Shown here one piece after another: positions 43,874 through 54,697 of a stretch of DNA of 64,000 nt. The notes beneath the pieces are model-generated. The model did no database searches. It was not told where the DNA came from and worked only from the letters and a program-made list of their open reading frames with translations. How positions within the stretch are numbered: position 1 is the first letter of the stretch; each line of letters opens with the position of its first letter. The stretch spans positions 372,001 through 436,000 of the forward strand of contig NZ_JAHWDQ010000001.1 of assembly GCF_019312595.1 (NCBI RefSeq), written 5' to 3'. Position numbers and translations under genes: made by a program. The stretch comes from Zhongshania aquimaris. Its GTDB lineage: Bacteria > Pseudomonadota > Gammaproteobacteria > Pseudomonadales > Spongiibacteraceae.

Positions 43874-44972
43874 TTAAAGACCGAACTTCAAACTTGCTTC
43901 AATAAACTGATCTAAATCGCCGTCTAGCACCGCACCGCAGTTACTGGTCTGCACATTAGTGCGCAAGTCTTTAATGCGTTGGTCGTCTAAGACATAGGAG
44001 CGAATCTGGCTGCCCCAGCCAATATCCGATTTACTGTCTTCCAGTTCCTGCGCCGCGCTGTTGCGCTTCTGCATTTCCAACTCGTAAAGCTTTGCTTTCA
44101 ACATTTTCCAGGCGCTGTCGCGGTTCTGATGCTGCGAGCGCTGGTTTTGACACTGCACGACGATGTTAGTAGGAACGTGAGTTAAACGCACCGCCGAATC
44201 GGTTTTATTGATGTGCTGACCACCGGCCCCGCTGGCGCGGTAGGTATCGGTACGCACATCCGAGGGATTAATATCTATTTCGATATCATCATCAATCTCT
44301 GGTGAAATAAACACCGAACAAAAAGACGTGTGGCGACGATTGCCTGAATCGAAAGGAGACTTACGTACCAGGCGATGAACGCCGGTTTCTGTGCGCAGCC
44401 AACCAAAGGCATACTCACCCTGAATATGGATTGTCGCGCTTTTAATTCCTGCTACTTCACCATCTGACAGCTCAACTAACTCAGCTTTAAAACCGCGACT
44501 TTCACACCAGCGCAAATACATGCGCAAGACCATATTAGCCCAATCCTGTGCTTCGGTACCGCCGGAGCCGGATTGAATATCCAAATAGCAGTTATTGGGA
44601 TCCATCTCGCCAGAAAACATACGGCGGAATTCTAATGTCGCTAATGAGGTTTCCAGGCGGTCGACATCAGCCTGCATACCGCTGATGGTATCGTCGTCGC
44701 CCTCTTCTACTGCCATATCCAGCAGCTCGCTGCAATCGGCGACGCCACTATCTAACTCGTCAATGGTCTCAACTACTGCCTCTAAAGACGCTCGCTCGCG
44801 ACCTAAGTCTTGGGCACGCTTTGGGTCATCCCACACTTTTGGGTCACCCAGTTCTAGCTCAACTTCCGTTAAACGTTCTTTCTTGTTGGCGTAGTCAAAG
44901 GTACCCCCGAAGCACGTCGGTTCTTTCGCTCATGCTTTTAAGGGATTGGCGTATGGCATTTACTTCTAACAT
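43874..44972 (-). CDS. prfB: Peptide chain release factor RF2 with programmed +1 frameshift
   Basis: RF2 ends translation at UAA and UGA. The first frame begins at ATG 44972 and encodes 25 residues ([14 protein letters not shown]...DVLRGYL) before an in-frame UGA at 44895-44897. Shifting +1 at CUU-UGA-C continues as [13 protein letters not shown] and on to 43874, giving 365 aa, exactly the E. coli length. The SPF stop-recognition tripeptide (RKSPFDSGN) and the catalytic GGQ ([14 protein letters not shown]) are present. Without the shift only a truncated 320-aa product could be read. Confidence 0.96.
44894..44909 (-). promoter_or_regulatory. prfB autoregulatory frameshift site
   Basis: The minus strand reads CGGGGG-UAC-CUU-UGA-C. 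A Shine-Dalgarno-like GGGGG three bases before the slippery CUU, and a UGA followed by C, are the known elements that let low RF2 levels trigger +1 slippage. E. coli has AGGGGG-UAU-CUU-UGA-C. Confidence 0.95.
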
Positions 44973-45097
44973 TAAGCAATATCCAGTCAGACGTGGAAAA
45001 GGCGGGCATTTTACCTGATGCGCGGCACTGAGCAAAGCGTAGCTATGAATCAGACGAGGCTACAAAGAGCGGAAGTAATTAGATGGCCCTAAAAGTC

Positions 45098-46876
45098 CTA
45101 CAATACCACCCGCAGATGGTCGACCAATAATTGCACCGATAGGCGCTCTCTGAACAAATTGCTATCCAGCTTGTACACCAATTCCACTTCGTCAGCCTGC
45201 TGATTCGGCCACTGCGCGGTATCAATATTGAAGGCGATTGCATCAATTATTTGCTGATCAGCACCGATTGGAGATAACACCATTTTCAATTGGCGCTCAC
45301 CCACAATGCGCTGCTGGACAAGGCGAAACCTGCCGTGGAACTTAGGCTCCGGAAAGTTTTGCCCCCACGGCCCAGCGCTGCGCAATAACTCGGCGTGCTC
45401 AATGGAAAAATCCGCTGGCAGTAACTCGCCATCGCTATGCACGGCGGCGGTGAGTTGTTCTTCGTTTGTCAGCTCCGCCACAATCGCGTCGAAGGCAATT
45501 TCAAATCGCGAGTAATCTGCCTTAGCCAAACTCAATCCGGCGGCCATGGCGTGGCCACCAAACTTATTCAGTAGGCCCGGGTTTCTCTTGGCTAAAAGGT
45601 CTAAGGCATCTCGTAAATGCAGGCCGGGAATGGAGCGCGCAGAGCCCTTCATTTCCTCGTCATCTGCGTCTGCAAACGCGATAACCGGTCGATGGTATCT
45701 GTCTTTAATCCGCGAAGCCAAAATACCGACCACGCCCTGATGCCAAGTGGGATCGTAGAGGCAAATACCATTGGGAATATGGCTGGCATCCAACTGCAAA
45801 TGCGCCAACACACGCATGGCGTCATCTTTCATGCTCTGCTCGATGGCACGACGCTCGCGGTTTAAGTCGTCGAGTTCCGCCGCCAAGCTTAGCGCCACAT
45901 CCTCGTCATCGGTGAGGAGGCATCGAATCCCCAAGCTGATGTCGTCCAAGCGGCCCGCGGCATTTAAGCGCGGACCAAGGGCAAACCCCATGTCGGCAGC
46001 AACTAAGCGAGCGGCCTCTTTGCCCGCAACGCGAAGTAAAGCCTTAATACCCGGACGGCAACGACCAGCGCGAATCCGTCGTAAGCCCTGGGTTACCAGC
46101 ACTCTATTCACCTGCTCAAGTGGCACCACATCCGCGACGGTACCTAGGGCGACCAAGTCTAATAACTCGGCCAAGTTAGGCTCGGGGCGCTCACCAGAAA
46201 ACCATGCCCGTTCGCGCAACTCGCTGCGCAAGGCCAGTAGCACGTAAAACATCACCCCGACGCCGGCTAGCGATTTTGCCGGAAACGGGCAGCCATGCTG
46301 ATTGGGATTAACAATTGCCGCCGCATCTGGCAGGGCATCGCCAGGTAAATGATGATCTGTCACTAAGACCGGAATACCGAGCCTAGCCGCGGCAGCAACA
46401 CCGTCAATACTGGAAATGCCATTGTCGACAGTAATAATTAAATCGGGTTGGCGCTCTGCTGCCACGGCCACAATTTCGGGTGTTAAACCGTAACCGTATT
46501 CAAAGCGATTGGGCACAAGGTAATCTACATGCTCCGCACCTAAAGCGCGCAAGCCCAACAGGCCAACACAGGTACTGGTGGCGCCGTCACAATCGAAATC
46601 ACCCACGATCAACAGACGCTGATTATTTTGTATCGCGTCGGCCAACAAAGTGCAGGCCTGCGGCAAGCCTTTCATATCAGGCTTGGGAAGTTGCTCCAGG
46701 CCCGTTTCAATTTGCTTGTCGCTGACCACGCCACGCGCACCGTAGAGTTTTTGCAGCAAAGGGGGAACCGCCGCAGAAAAATCTGTGGCGGCGCTGGTAC
46801 GCAAAATTATTTTAGGAAAATCAGACACCGACTCAGGCGCGGACGTTGGCAGCGATAAACGCGTGAACATCCGCAA
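45098..46876 (-). CDS. recJ: Single-stranded-DNA-specific exonuclease RecJ
   Basis: This 592-aa 5'-3' exonuclease acts in recombination and mismatch repair. The DHH-superfamily metal site is seen in DFDCDGATSTC, VDNGISSIDGV and TDHHLPGD; the DHHA1 domain has FGGHAMAAGLSL. The C-terminal OB-fold follows. The ATG lies inside the end of thrC (44-bp overlap); ATG 46870 is another choice. Gene order recJ-prfB-lysS is conserved. Confidence 0.96.
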   Translation of the reverse strand: MRMFTRLSLPTSAPESVSDFPKIILRTSAATDFSAAVPPLLQKLYGARGVVSDKQIETGLEQLPKPDMKGLPQACTLLADAIQNNQRLLIVGDFDCDGATSTCVGLLGLRALGAEHVDYLVPNRFEYGYGLTPEIVAVAAERQPDLIITVDNGISSIDGVAAAARLGIPVLVTDHHLPGDALPDAAAIVNPNQHGCPFPAKSLAGVGVMFYVLLALRSELRERAWFSGERPEPNLAELLDLVALGTVADVVPLEQVNRVLVTQGLRRIRAGRCRPGIKALLRVAGKEAARLVAADMGFALGPRLNAAGRLDDISLGIRCLLTDDEDVALSLAAELDDLNRERRAIEQSMKDDAMRVLAHLQLDASHIPNGICLYDPTWHQGVVGILASRIKDRYHRPVIAFADADDEEMKGSARSIPGLHLRDALDLLAKRNPGLLNKFGGHAMAAGLSLAKADYSRFEIAFDAIVAELTNEEQLTAAVHSDGELLPADFSIEHAELLRSAGPWGQNFPEPKFHGRFRLVQQRIVGERQLKMVLSPIGADQQIIDAIAFNIDTAQWPNQQADEVELVYKLDSNLFRERLSVQLLVDHLRVVL

Positions 46877-48230
46877 TTTTGTTATCGATTACTTCGTAGC
46901 GCTCATCCAGGTCGAACAAATCACTCATGTGATGTGGCAGCGCTGGCGCTGTCGGATAGCCCGCTTTCATAACCGCTTCAGGGAATTTCGCGGGATGCGC
47001 AGTCGCCAGAGTAATCATTGGCGTGTCCATATCGCGTCGACATTCGCGCGCCGCTTTCACACCAATAGCCGAATGTGGATCTAATAGATATTCACTGGCG
47101 TCGTAAATTGAGGCGATTGTTGCAACGGTTTCCGCGTCGTCAACACCGTAGCTGTCAAACAGACCACGCACCTTAGCGAAGGCACTGTCTGGAATAGAGA
47201 CCGTCTCGGTATTCATGCGCTCCATTAGGTCCGCAATCGCTGCGCCGTCGCGGTCGTAGCAGTCAAACAGCATGCGCTCAAAATTACTGGACACCACGAT
47301 ATCCATGCTGGGCGACAGCGTGTGTTGCAGCTCATGCTTTTCAAATTTATTGCCGCTGATAAAACGGTGCAGAATATCGTTTTGGTTGGTGGCAACCACT
47401 AGCTGGTCTATCGGCAAGCCCATACGTTTAGCCAAATAGCCAGCGTAGATATCACCAAAATTACCTGTCGGCACAGAAAAACTCACCGAACGATTGGGTG
47501 CGCCAACAGCGTAAGCCGCATAAAAATAGTAAACGATCTGCGCCATAATCCGCGCCCAGTTGATCGAGTTAACCGCCACCAGTTGACGCCCTTCCGGCAG
47601 GAAACCTTGATCGGCGAAACTGGCTTTTACCATGGCTTGGCAATGGTCGAAATGGCCACGCAAAGCAATATTGTGAATATTGTCGCCAACCACCGTCGTC
47701 ATCTGGCGGCGCTGCACTTCTGATACGCGCTGGTAAGGGTGCAGAATAAAAATATCGATATTCGTGCAGCGCTTACAGCCTTGAATCGCCGCAGAACCGG
47801 TATCCCCAGAGGTCGCCCCCATAATCACCACTTTTTGCTGTCGGCGCTCTAATACGTAGTCCAGCAAACGCCCCAGCATCTGTAGTGCAAAATCTTTAAA
47901 CGCCAAGGTTGGCCCCTGGAATAATTCGAGTACCCATTCATTGCGATCAAGCTGCACTAAAGGCGCTATCGCAGGGTGGCGAAAATCCACGTAGGTGTCA
48001 TCGATAATCGCTTTTAAATCATCGTCCGGAATACAGCCGCCGATGAATGGCTGAATAATCTGGAAGGCCAAATCGGTATACGACAGAGACGACCACGCGG
48101 CAATCTGTTCTTTGCTGTATTCCGGTAAGGTTTCTGGCACATACAAGCCGCCGTCTGGTGCTAAACCAGTAAGCAAAACATCTTCAAAATTCAGGGCGGG
48201 CGCTTTGCCACGGGTGCTTATGTATTTCAC
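46833..48230 (-). CDS. thrC: Threonine synthase
   Basis: This 465-aa PLP enzyme converts O-phosphohomoserine to threonine. The PLP lysine is in PTLAFKDFALQMLG near residue 112; MGATSGDTGSAAIQG binds the cofactor phosphate. The N-terminal MKYISTRGKAP and the SVPTGNFGDIYAGYLAK segment are typical of the long (class 2) form. It is downstream of hom and overlaps recJ. Confidence 0.97.
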   Translation of the reverse strand: MKYISTRGKAPALNFEDVLLTGLAPDGGLYVPETLPEYSKEQIAAWSSLSYTDLAFQIIQPFIGGCIPDDDLKAIIDDTYVDFRHPAIAPLVQLDRNEWVLELFQGPTLAFKDFALQMLGRLLDYVLERRQQKVVIMGATSGDTGSAAIQGCKRCTNIDIFILHPYQRVSEVQRRQMTTVVGDNIHNIALRGHFDHCQAMVKASFADQGFLPEGRQLVAVNSINWARIMAQIVYYFYAAYAVGAPNRSVSFSVPTGNFGDIYAGYLAKRMGLPIDQLVVATNQNDILHRFISGNKFEKHELQHTLSPSMDIVVSSNFERMLFDCYDRDGAAIADLMERMNTETVSIPDSAFAKVRGLFDSYGVDDAETVATIASIYDASEYLLDPHSAIGVKAARECRRDMDTPMITLATAHPAKFPEAVMKAGYPTAPALPHHMSDLFDLDERYEVIDNKIADVHAFIAANVRA

Positions 48231-48304
48231 GTGCGATTAGCTCTCAATGTTCGTTAAAAATATGACTGAGCGTTGCGCTATTAGCAGTTGCTCAGTTAGC
48301 AAAA

Positions 48305-48365
48305 TGCTTGATGGGAGACGGGAAACGCTAAAGCCGTCTTGGCGTCCGCCGTCTCCCGTCTAGCA
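48305..48365. repeat. Intergenic hairpin, family 1 copy (hom/thrC)
   Basis: Arms 48305-48329 and 48341-48365 pair at about 19 of 25 positions (tgcttgatgggagacgg... against ...ccgtctcccgtctagca). The left arm is nearly the same as that at 15457-15499 near secF, so this is a dispersed repeat and not just a terminator. Confidence 0.65.
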
Positions 48366-48375
48366 TAAAGCGAGC

Positions 48376-49683
48376 TTAGCCCGCCAATGACTCCACACGA
48401 ATCCGTGTCACTTCGCCAACTATACTCTCTAGCCCTTCGATCTGAGTAACCGCTGCGGAAAGCTTGGCTTCCACAGTGCGGTTGGTCAGTATAATCATGG
48501 GCACCAGATTCGCGCCGTCAGCGGGTTCTTTTTGGATTAAGGCTTCGATGCTGATACCGCCGTCACTTAAAATTTGTGCAACTTTAGATAAAACGCCGGG
48601 CTTATCTACCGCAGCCATACGCAGGTAATACGCGGTCTCTACCGCATCTATCGGTAGTATTGGATGCGTGCTCAGAGATGCGGTTTGGAAAGATAAGTAC
48701 GGCACACGATTACTCGGCTGCGCACTCAAGGTACGCGCCACATCAATAATATCCGCGACCACTGCTGATGCTGTCGGCTCACCGCCGGCACCAGCGCCGT
48801 AGTAAAGGGTTGGGCCAACCGCGTCAGACTGAACCAGCACCGCGTTCATCACGCCGTTTACGTTGGCGATTAAACGCTTTTCTGGAATGAGCGTTGGGTG
48901 AACGCGAAGCTCTATACCGTCGTTGGTATCGCGAGCAATACCGAGATGTTTAATACGGTAGCCAAGCTCTTCGGCGTAAATCACGTCTTCTTGGGCGATG
49001 CGGCTAATGCCTTCGGTAAATACTTTGTCAAACTGAAGTGGAATACCAAAGGCCAAGGACGCCAAAATTACTAGTTTATGAGCGGCATCGATCCCTTCTA
49101 CGTCAAACGTCGGGTCAGCCTCGGCGTAGCCAAGCGCCTGCGCCTCTGCCAACACATCGGCGAAATCACGGCCCTTTTCGCGCATTTCAGACAGAATAAA
49201 GTTGCCAGTACCGTTAATGATACCCGCCAACCACTGAATTTTATTGCCCGCTAAACCTTCGCGCAGCGCTTTAATAATCGGAATACCGCCGGCTACTGCT
49301 GCTTCAAATGCAACGGTCACGCCTTTCTCAGCCGCCGCTGCAAAAATTTCATTGCCGTGTTCAGCGATTAGGGCCTTGTTCGCAGTAACAACGTGCTTGC
49401 CATTGGCGATTGCACGCAATACCAATTCTTTAGCAACCGTCGTACCGCCGATCAACTCAACGAGAATATCGATCTCTGGGTTATCAGCCACCGCAAATAC
49501 ATCGCGCTCGATGGCCACGCTACTCAAATCATATTTTGGATTATCGCGACGCGAACCAACCTGCGTCACCACAATATCTGCGCCCACTCGTGCCGCAATT
49601 TCTGTCGCGTTACGAGCCAATACCGCAAATGTGCCGCCACCGACGGTTCCTAAACCACATATTCCTACTTTGACCGAATCCAC
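48376..49683 (-). CDS. hom: Homoserine dehydrogenase
   Basis: This 435-aa monofunctional enzyme reduces aspartate semialdehyde to homoserine. The NAD(P)-binding loop is GICGLGTVGGGTFAVL at residues 8-23; the catalytic domain contains EAAVAGGIPIIKALREGLAGN and TFDVEGIDAAHKL; a C-terminal ACT domain (about 350-430) should give feedback control by threonine. No aspartokinase domain is fused. It is followed by thrC. Confidence 0.97.
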   Translation of the reverse strand: MDSVKVGICGLGTVGGGTFAVLARNATEIAARVGADIVVTQVGSRRDNPKYDLSSVAIERDVFAVADNPEIDILVELIGGTTVAKELVLRAIANGKHVVTANKALIAEHGNEIFAAAAEKGVTVAFEAAVAGGIPIIKALREGLAGNKIQWLAGIINGTGNFILSEMREKGRDFADVLAEAQALGYAEADPTFDVEGIDAAHKLVILASLAFGIPLQFDKVFTEGISRIAQEDVIYAEELGYRIKHLGIARDTNDGIELRVHPTLIPEKRLIANVNGVMNAVLVQSDAVGPTLYYGAGAGGEPTASAVVADIIDVARTLSAQPSNRVPYLSFQTASLSTHPILPIDAVETAYYLRMAAVDKPGVLSKVAQILSDGGISIEALIQKEPADGANLVPMIILTNRTVEAKLSAAVTQIEGLESIVGEVTRIRVESLAG

Positions 49684-49883
49684 CGCTGCTCCTTAAACGT
49701 CAGGTAAACCATTGGGTGCGTCGCTCATGCTTACTCACGCAGATATACGTGGAAGCACCAGAGTATTTTGTACCCGAAAGGGGTGCATTTTAGTCAAGGT
49801 AAGGCGCTAAGGCTATGGGCTGTCGCAATTCAAGGCAGTTTATTCAGCCGCATCACCCCTGTGAGGTCAAAATATTCCTCAAA

Positions 49884-49920
49884 TAGCAAAACAGCCACAT
49901 GAAATGCAGCTGTTTTGCTA
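49884..49920 (-). terminator. Probable terminator of the acyl-CoA catabolic operon
   Basis: A perfect 12-bp inverted repeat tagcaaaacagc / gctgttttgcta with a 13-nt loop lies 26 bp after the last operon gene. It lacks a clean T tract but its arms are T-rich. Confidence 0.6.
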
Positions 49921-49945
49921 AAGGTGCTCCTTATAAAGAAGAGCG

Positions 49946-50932
<987 letters not shown>

Positions 50933-50956
50933 CTACATCCTTTAATCTACAAGCAA

Positions 50957-52192
50957 CTAGATACGCTCAATAATGATTGCAGGTGCCATGCCGCCAGCCG
51001 CACACATGGTAACCAAACCGCGCTTAAGGCCACGGCGCTCTAACTCGTCTAATACCGTGCCAATCAAGATTGCACCGGTAGCGCCGATAGGATGGCCAAG
51101 TGCCATTGCGCCGCCGTTGACGTTGACCTTGTCACGATCCAATTTCAGGTCGCGAATATACTTTTCAGCAACAACTGCAAAGGCTTCGTTGATTTCAAAT
51201 AGGTCGATATCATCAACGGTTAAACCGGCTTTTTTGAGCACTTTCAACGTTGCTGGTACGGGTGCATTTAGCATAAGGGTTGGTGAGTCACCCATATTTG
51301 CCATAGCAACAATTTTCGCGCGCGGCTTGAGGCCATTTGCTTTTGCATATTCTGGCGACGTCAGCAAAATAGCCGCTGCACCATCAACTACACCTGAGGA
51401 GTTACCGCCGTGGTGAACGTGGCTAATTTTTAGGTCTGGGTAGACTTTATTCACTAGACCCGCGTAGGTAGTACCCGCCTCATCTAGCGGGTAATAAGCC
51501 AGCTCAGCAAAGGCGGGCTTAAGCTGCGACAAACCTTCTAATGTCGTGCTAGGACGCGGAAATTCTTCCTTGTCCAAAGCAAGCGAGCCGTCTTCGCGGT
51601 ATACGGGCACTAGGCTTTTGTCGAAGTGACCATTCTCTATAGCGTGGGCAGCGCGTTGCTGACTAGTGAACGCTAGCTTATCCAAGTCTTCACGCGTAAT
51701 ACCTTCTAAGGTGGCAATCGCATCGCCACACACACCTTGGTGAGGCTGAGGGTGGACCTCACGCAATACCATATTGCCGTTATCCAGGAACATAGACGGG
51801 TCGTTGCCGTTCTGCCCGTAGTTCGACATCATTTCAGTACCACCGGCAATAACCACATCTTCCATACCAGACATGATTGACGAGGCTGCCAAATTAACAA
51901 CGGTGATACCAGAGCCACAAAAGCGATCTAGAGTTACTGCACTGCTTTTCACATCATAACCTGCCGTTAATGCAGCCATACGACCCAAATCGCCAGACTG
52001 TTCGCCACGCTGTGAACTGGTACCCCAGATAATATCGTCAACATCGGCCGTGTTTAATTTATTGCGCTCAGCAAGTGCCTTTAACACGGTAGCGCCCAGC
52101 TGATGTGGGTGAATACCAGCCAATGAGCCTTTGCCAACTTTGCCAATACCACGCGGAGTGCGGCAGGCGTCTATAATCCATGCTTCTTTCAT
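50957..52192 (-). CDS. Acetyl-CoA acyltransferase (thiolase)
   Basis: This 411-aa thiolase has its nucleophilic Cys in LDRFCGSGITVVNLAA, the His in FEINEAFAVVAEKYI, and the second Cys in TMCAAGGMAPAIII, after GGAMALGHPIGATGA. The start at ATG 52192 (MKEAWIIDACRTPRG) has GAGGA 7 bp upstream. It should perform the thiolytic step of beta-oxidation for the operon. Chain-length or ring-substrate preference is not evident. Confidence 0.92.
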   Translation of the reverse strand: MKEAWIIDACRTPRGIGKVGKGSLAGIHPHQLGATVLKALAERNKLNTADVDDIIWGTSSQRGEQSGDLGRMAALTAGYDVKSSAVTLDRFCGSGITVVNLAASSIMSGMEDVVIAGGTEMMSNYGQNGNDPSMFLDNGNMVLREVHPQPHQGVCGDAIATLEGITREDLDKLAFTSQQRAAHAIENGHFDKSLVPVYREDGSLALDKEEFPRPSTTLEGLSQLKPAFAELAYYPLDEAGTTYAGLVNKVYPDLKISHVHHGGNSSGVVDGAAAILLTSPEYAKANGLKPRAKIVAMANMGDSPTLMLNAPVPATLKVLKKAGLTVDDIDLFEINEAFAVVAEKYIRDLKLDRDKVNVNGGAMALGHPIGATGAILIGTVLDELERRGLKRGLVTMCAAGGMAPAIIIERI

Positions 52193-52224
52193 CATTATTT
52201 CCTCGTTATAAGCCCTGCGGGCGA

Positions 52225-52989
52225 TTAACAACCTTTCCAGTTTGGCGCGCGTTTTTCCGCAAAAGCTGTCGCCCCTTCAATGGCATCTTTACTACTAAAT
52301 ACCGGATCAACTATTTTAGCTTGCTCTGGGAACATGTCGTTTTGCTGCCAGTCCTGCGAGTTGATAACAACCTGCTTACTCGCAATAACAGCCATGGGGC
52401 CATTGGCTGCAATGCTACGTGCGAAGGCTTTCGCACCTTCTAGTGCGCCACCGGCCTCAACAACTTTATTGACCAAACCTAAATCATAGGCCCGTTGCGC
52501 GCTGATAAAATCGCCCGTTAAAGCCATTTCCATTGCTACGCGAGAAGGTATTTGACGCGGCAAACGCATCAGGCCACCCGCTGCCGCCGCCAATCCACGC
52601 TTAGCTTCAGGAATACCAAATTTGGCATTATCCGCAACCACAATCAGGTCGCAGCAAATAGCCAATTCAAAACCGCCAGCCAAAGCAAAACCTTCTACCG
52701 CTGCAATTAAAGGCTTCTTTGGGGGCTGCTCACACAAACCCGCGAATCCACGGCCTTTAATAATAGGCATTTCACCAGTAACAAAGGCTTTTAGATCCAT
52801 CCCGGCGCAAAATGTATTATCCGCACCGGTCAAAATCGCGGCGCGAATCTCATCGTTGCTATCCAACTCTTCCATTGCCGCAGCGATGCCCTTGGCAACG
52901 GCGAGGTTCACAGAGTTTTTTGCTTTTGGACGATTGATGGTCACAATCATCACACCGTCTTCAACACTGACTAATACTTCATCACTCAT
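52225..52989 (-). CDS. Enoyl-CoA hydratase (crotonase family) with both catalytic Glu
   Basis: This 254-aa crotonase has the oxyanion-hole segments TFCAGMDLKAF and FALAGGFELAICCD. Both glutamates of true hydratases are kept, in GGFE and in FGIPEAKRG. It probably hydrates an enoyl-CoA in the pathway shared with the downstream thiolase, which starts 32 bp on. The C-terminus is normal length. Confidence 0.9.
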   Translation of the reverse strand: MSDEVLVSVEDGVMIVTINRPKAKNSVNLAVAKGIAAAMEELDSNDEIRAAILTGADNTFCAGMDLKAFVTGEMPIIKGRGFAGLCEQPPKKPLIAAVEGFALAGGFELAICCDLIVVADNAKFGIPEAKRGLAAAAGGLMRLPRQIPSRVAMEMALTGDFISAQRAYDLGLVNKVVEAGGALEGAKAFARSIAANGPMAVIASKQVVINSQDWQQNDMFPEQAKIVDPVFSSKDAIEGATAFAEKRAPNWKGC

Positions 52990-53043
52990 CTTTCTATCCT
53001 CGTTTCAGCGCGGACGCTGTTATCAAAATAATTCTCAAAAAAC

Positions 53044-53826
53044 TTACTCCCCGCGAAATACGGGCGGCCTTTTTTCAAAGAATGCTTGCATCGCCTCTTT
53101 AGCATCAGCCGTTTCAACACAAATTTTCTGCGCCTTTGCCTCACGCTTTACGGTTTCGTCATAACTATCATCTGCAGCTTGACGAAGTAGCTTTTTCATC
53201 TCACGCAATGCCACCGGCGCTCGCAGGGCAAGTTTTTCTGCCCACGTCATTGCGGTGTCAAGTACCTGATCTGCAGGAGCCAACTTATTTGCGATGCCGG
53301 CATTGAGACAGATTGATGCGTCGATGCGGCCACCCTCAGCCATTAAAGCGTAACAGCGCTGGTACCCTAAATAGCGCAGCAACTGCCAACTCGCACCGCC
53401 ATCCGGTACGAGTCCGACATTGCTAAATGCCATCATTAAATTACCGGTCTCAGCCATCACCAGAAGATCGCAACGCATTGCGATCGCCGCGCCAACACCC
53501 GCCATAACTCCCGGAGATGCGGCAATGACAGTTTTATCCATTGCGCCGATTAATGACAGTATCGGCCCGTATTCATCAAGGATCTGATCTTCAACGGTTT
53601 GACCATCAAGAAACCCTTCAGCCAAATCCGCTCCAGATGAAAACCCCCGCCCATTGGCGCCGAGAACAACAACGCGAACATCACTATCTTGATTCGCGTG
53701 CTCAAGCGCGATTAGTAGCTCGCTACGCATCTGACGATTGAAGGCATTTAAGGAATCCGGACGATTCAAATGGATTGCCGTGACCATCCCGACCTTTTTA
53801 TATTCAAGACATTGGTAGTCTGACAT
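53044..53826 (-). CDS. Crotonase-family protein lacking hydratase Glu residues (PaaG-like isomerase type)
   Basis: This 260-aa crotonase keeps the CoA-binding and oxyanion motifs (GFSSGADLAEG, SPGVMAGVGAAIAMRCD), but the first hydratase Glu is replaced by Ala (GVGAA) and the second site reads MAFSNVGLVPDGGAS. The VPDxGG pattern with Asp is that of PaaG/enoyl-CoA isomerase-type members. A double-bond shift or similar isomerisation is more likely than hydration. It lies between the SDR gene and the other crotonase. Confidence 0.86.
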   Translation of the reverse strand: MSDYQCLEYKKVGMVTAIHLNRPDSLNAFNRQMRSELLIALEHANQDSDVRVVVLGANGRGFSSGADLAEGFLDGQTVEDQILDEYGPILSLIGAMDKTVIAASPGVMAGVGAAIAMRCDLLVMAETGNLMMAFSNVGLVPDGGASWQLLRYLGYQRCYALMAEGGRIDASICLNAGIANKLAPADQVLDTAMTWAEKLALRAPVALREMKKLLRQAADDSYDETVKREAKAQKICVETADAKEAMQAFFEKRPPVFRGE

Positions 53827-53890
53827 AGCAGCTCCTTTCTTTGGCGTCGCGCAATCGCTACGACGCCATATTCGGCTTGGTTAAGCGCAA

Positions 53891-54664
53891 TTAGCGAGGC
53901 TGCATACGAATGGCACCATCCAAGCGGATAGACTCGCCGTTCATATATTCGTTTTCAGCAATCATGACTGACAGGTGAGCGATCTCATCTGGGCGACCCA
54001 GACGCTGAGGATTAACCACGCTGTTTTCCAAGGATTTGTAGGCGGCTTCTGGAATAGTCTCAAACAGCGGCGTGTGAATCAGACCAGGTACAATTGTGTT
54101 CACACGAATGCCATATGACGCCAAATCACGTGCCATTGGCAACGTCATTCCGACAACGCCGCCTTTTGAAGCACTGTAGGCAACTTGGCCAACTTGACCT
54201 TCATAAGCAGCAACCGATGCGGTGTTGATAATAACACCACGCGCATTGGCGCCATCGTAGGGCTCGTTTTTCGCCATCTGCTCGGCGACTAGACGCGCAA
54301 CATTGAAAGTGCCAATTAAATTCACATTAATAACGGCTTTATATGCGTCGAGTGGGAATGCGCCGTTTTTGCTCAAGGTTTTAGCCGCACTGCCGATACC
54401 CGCGTAGTTATTGCAGATATGGATTGCACCAAACTTTGCCATGACTTCGGCGATGGCCGTCGACACAGAGTCTTCATCCGCGACATTAACATTGTGGAAG
54501 CTGACCTTATCCGCACCCAGCTCGGCAACGATGGCGTTGCCACGGTCGGCGTTCATATCAAAAATAGCGACCTTGCCGCCTTTCGAAACATAAGCGCGCA
54601 CAGTACCTTCACCTAAGCCTGAAGCACCACCGGTGACAACTGCTACTTTCCCGTTAATATCCAT
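53891..54664 (-). CDS. SDR-family 3-hydroxyacyl-CoA dehydrogenase (HSD17B10-like)
   Basis: This 257-aa short-chain dehydrogenase has the NAD loop TGGASGLGEG at residues 12-21, NNYAGIG (an extra Tyr in the NNAG motif), the catalytic Ser in NTASVAAYEGQ and YSASKGG as the Tyr-x3-Lys. Long stretches (GTFNVARLVAEQMAKNEP, RGVIINTASVAAYEGQVGQ, RLDGAIRMQPR) follow mitochondrial HSD10/type II 3-hydroxyacyl-CoA dehydrogenase. It is the first intact gene of the operon. Confidence 0.9.
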   Translation of the reverse strand: MDINGKVAVVTGGASGLGEGTVRAYVSKGGKVAIFDMNADRGNAIVAELGADKVSFHNVNVADEDSVSTAIAEVMAKFGAIHICNNYAGIGSAAKTLSKNGAFPLDAYKAVINVNLIGTFNVARLVAEQMAKNEPYDGANARGVIINTASVAAYEGQVGQVAYSASKGGVVGMTLPMARDLASYGIRVNTIVPGLIHTPLFETIPEAAYKSLENSVVNPQRLGRPDEIAHLSVMIAENEYMNGESIRLDGAIRMQPR

Positions 54665-54697
54665 CTGTCTTCTCCCATTTGTAAGGTGAGTTAAAAT

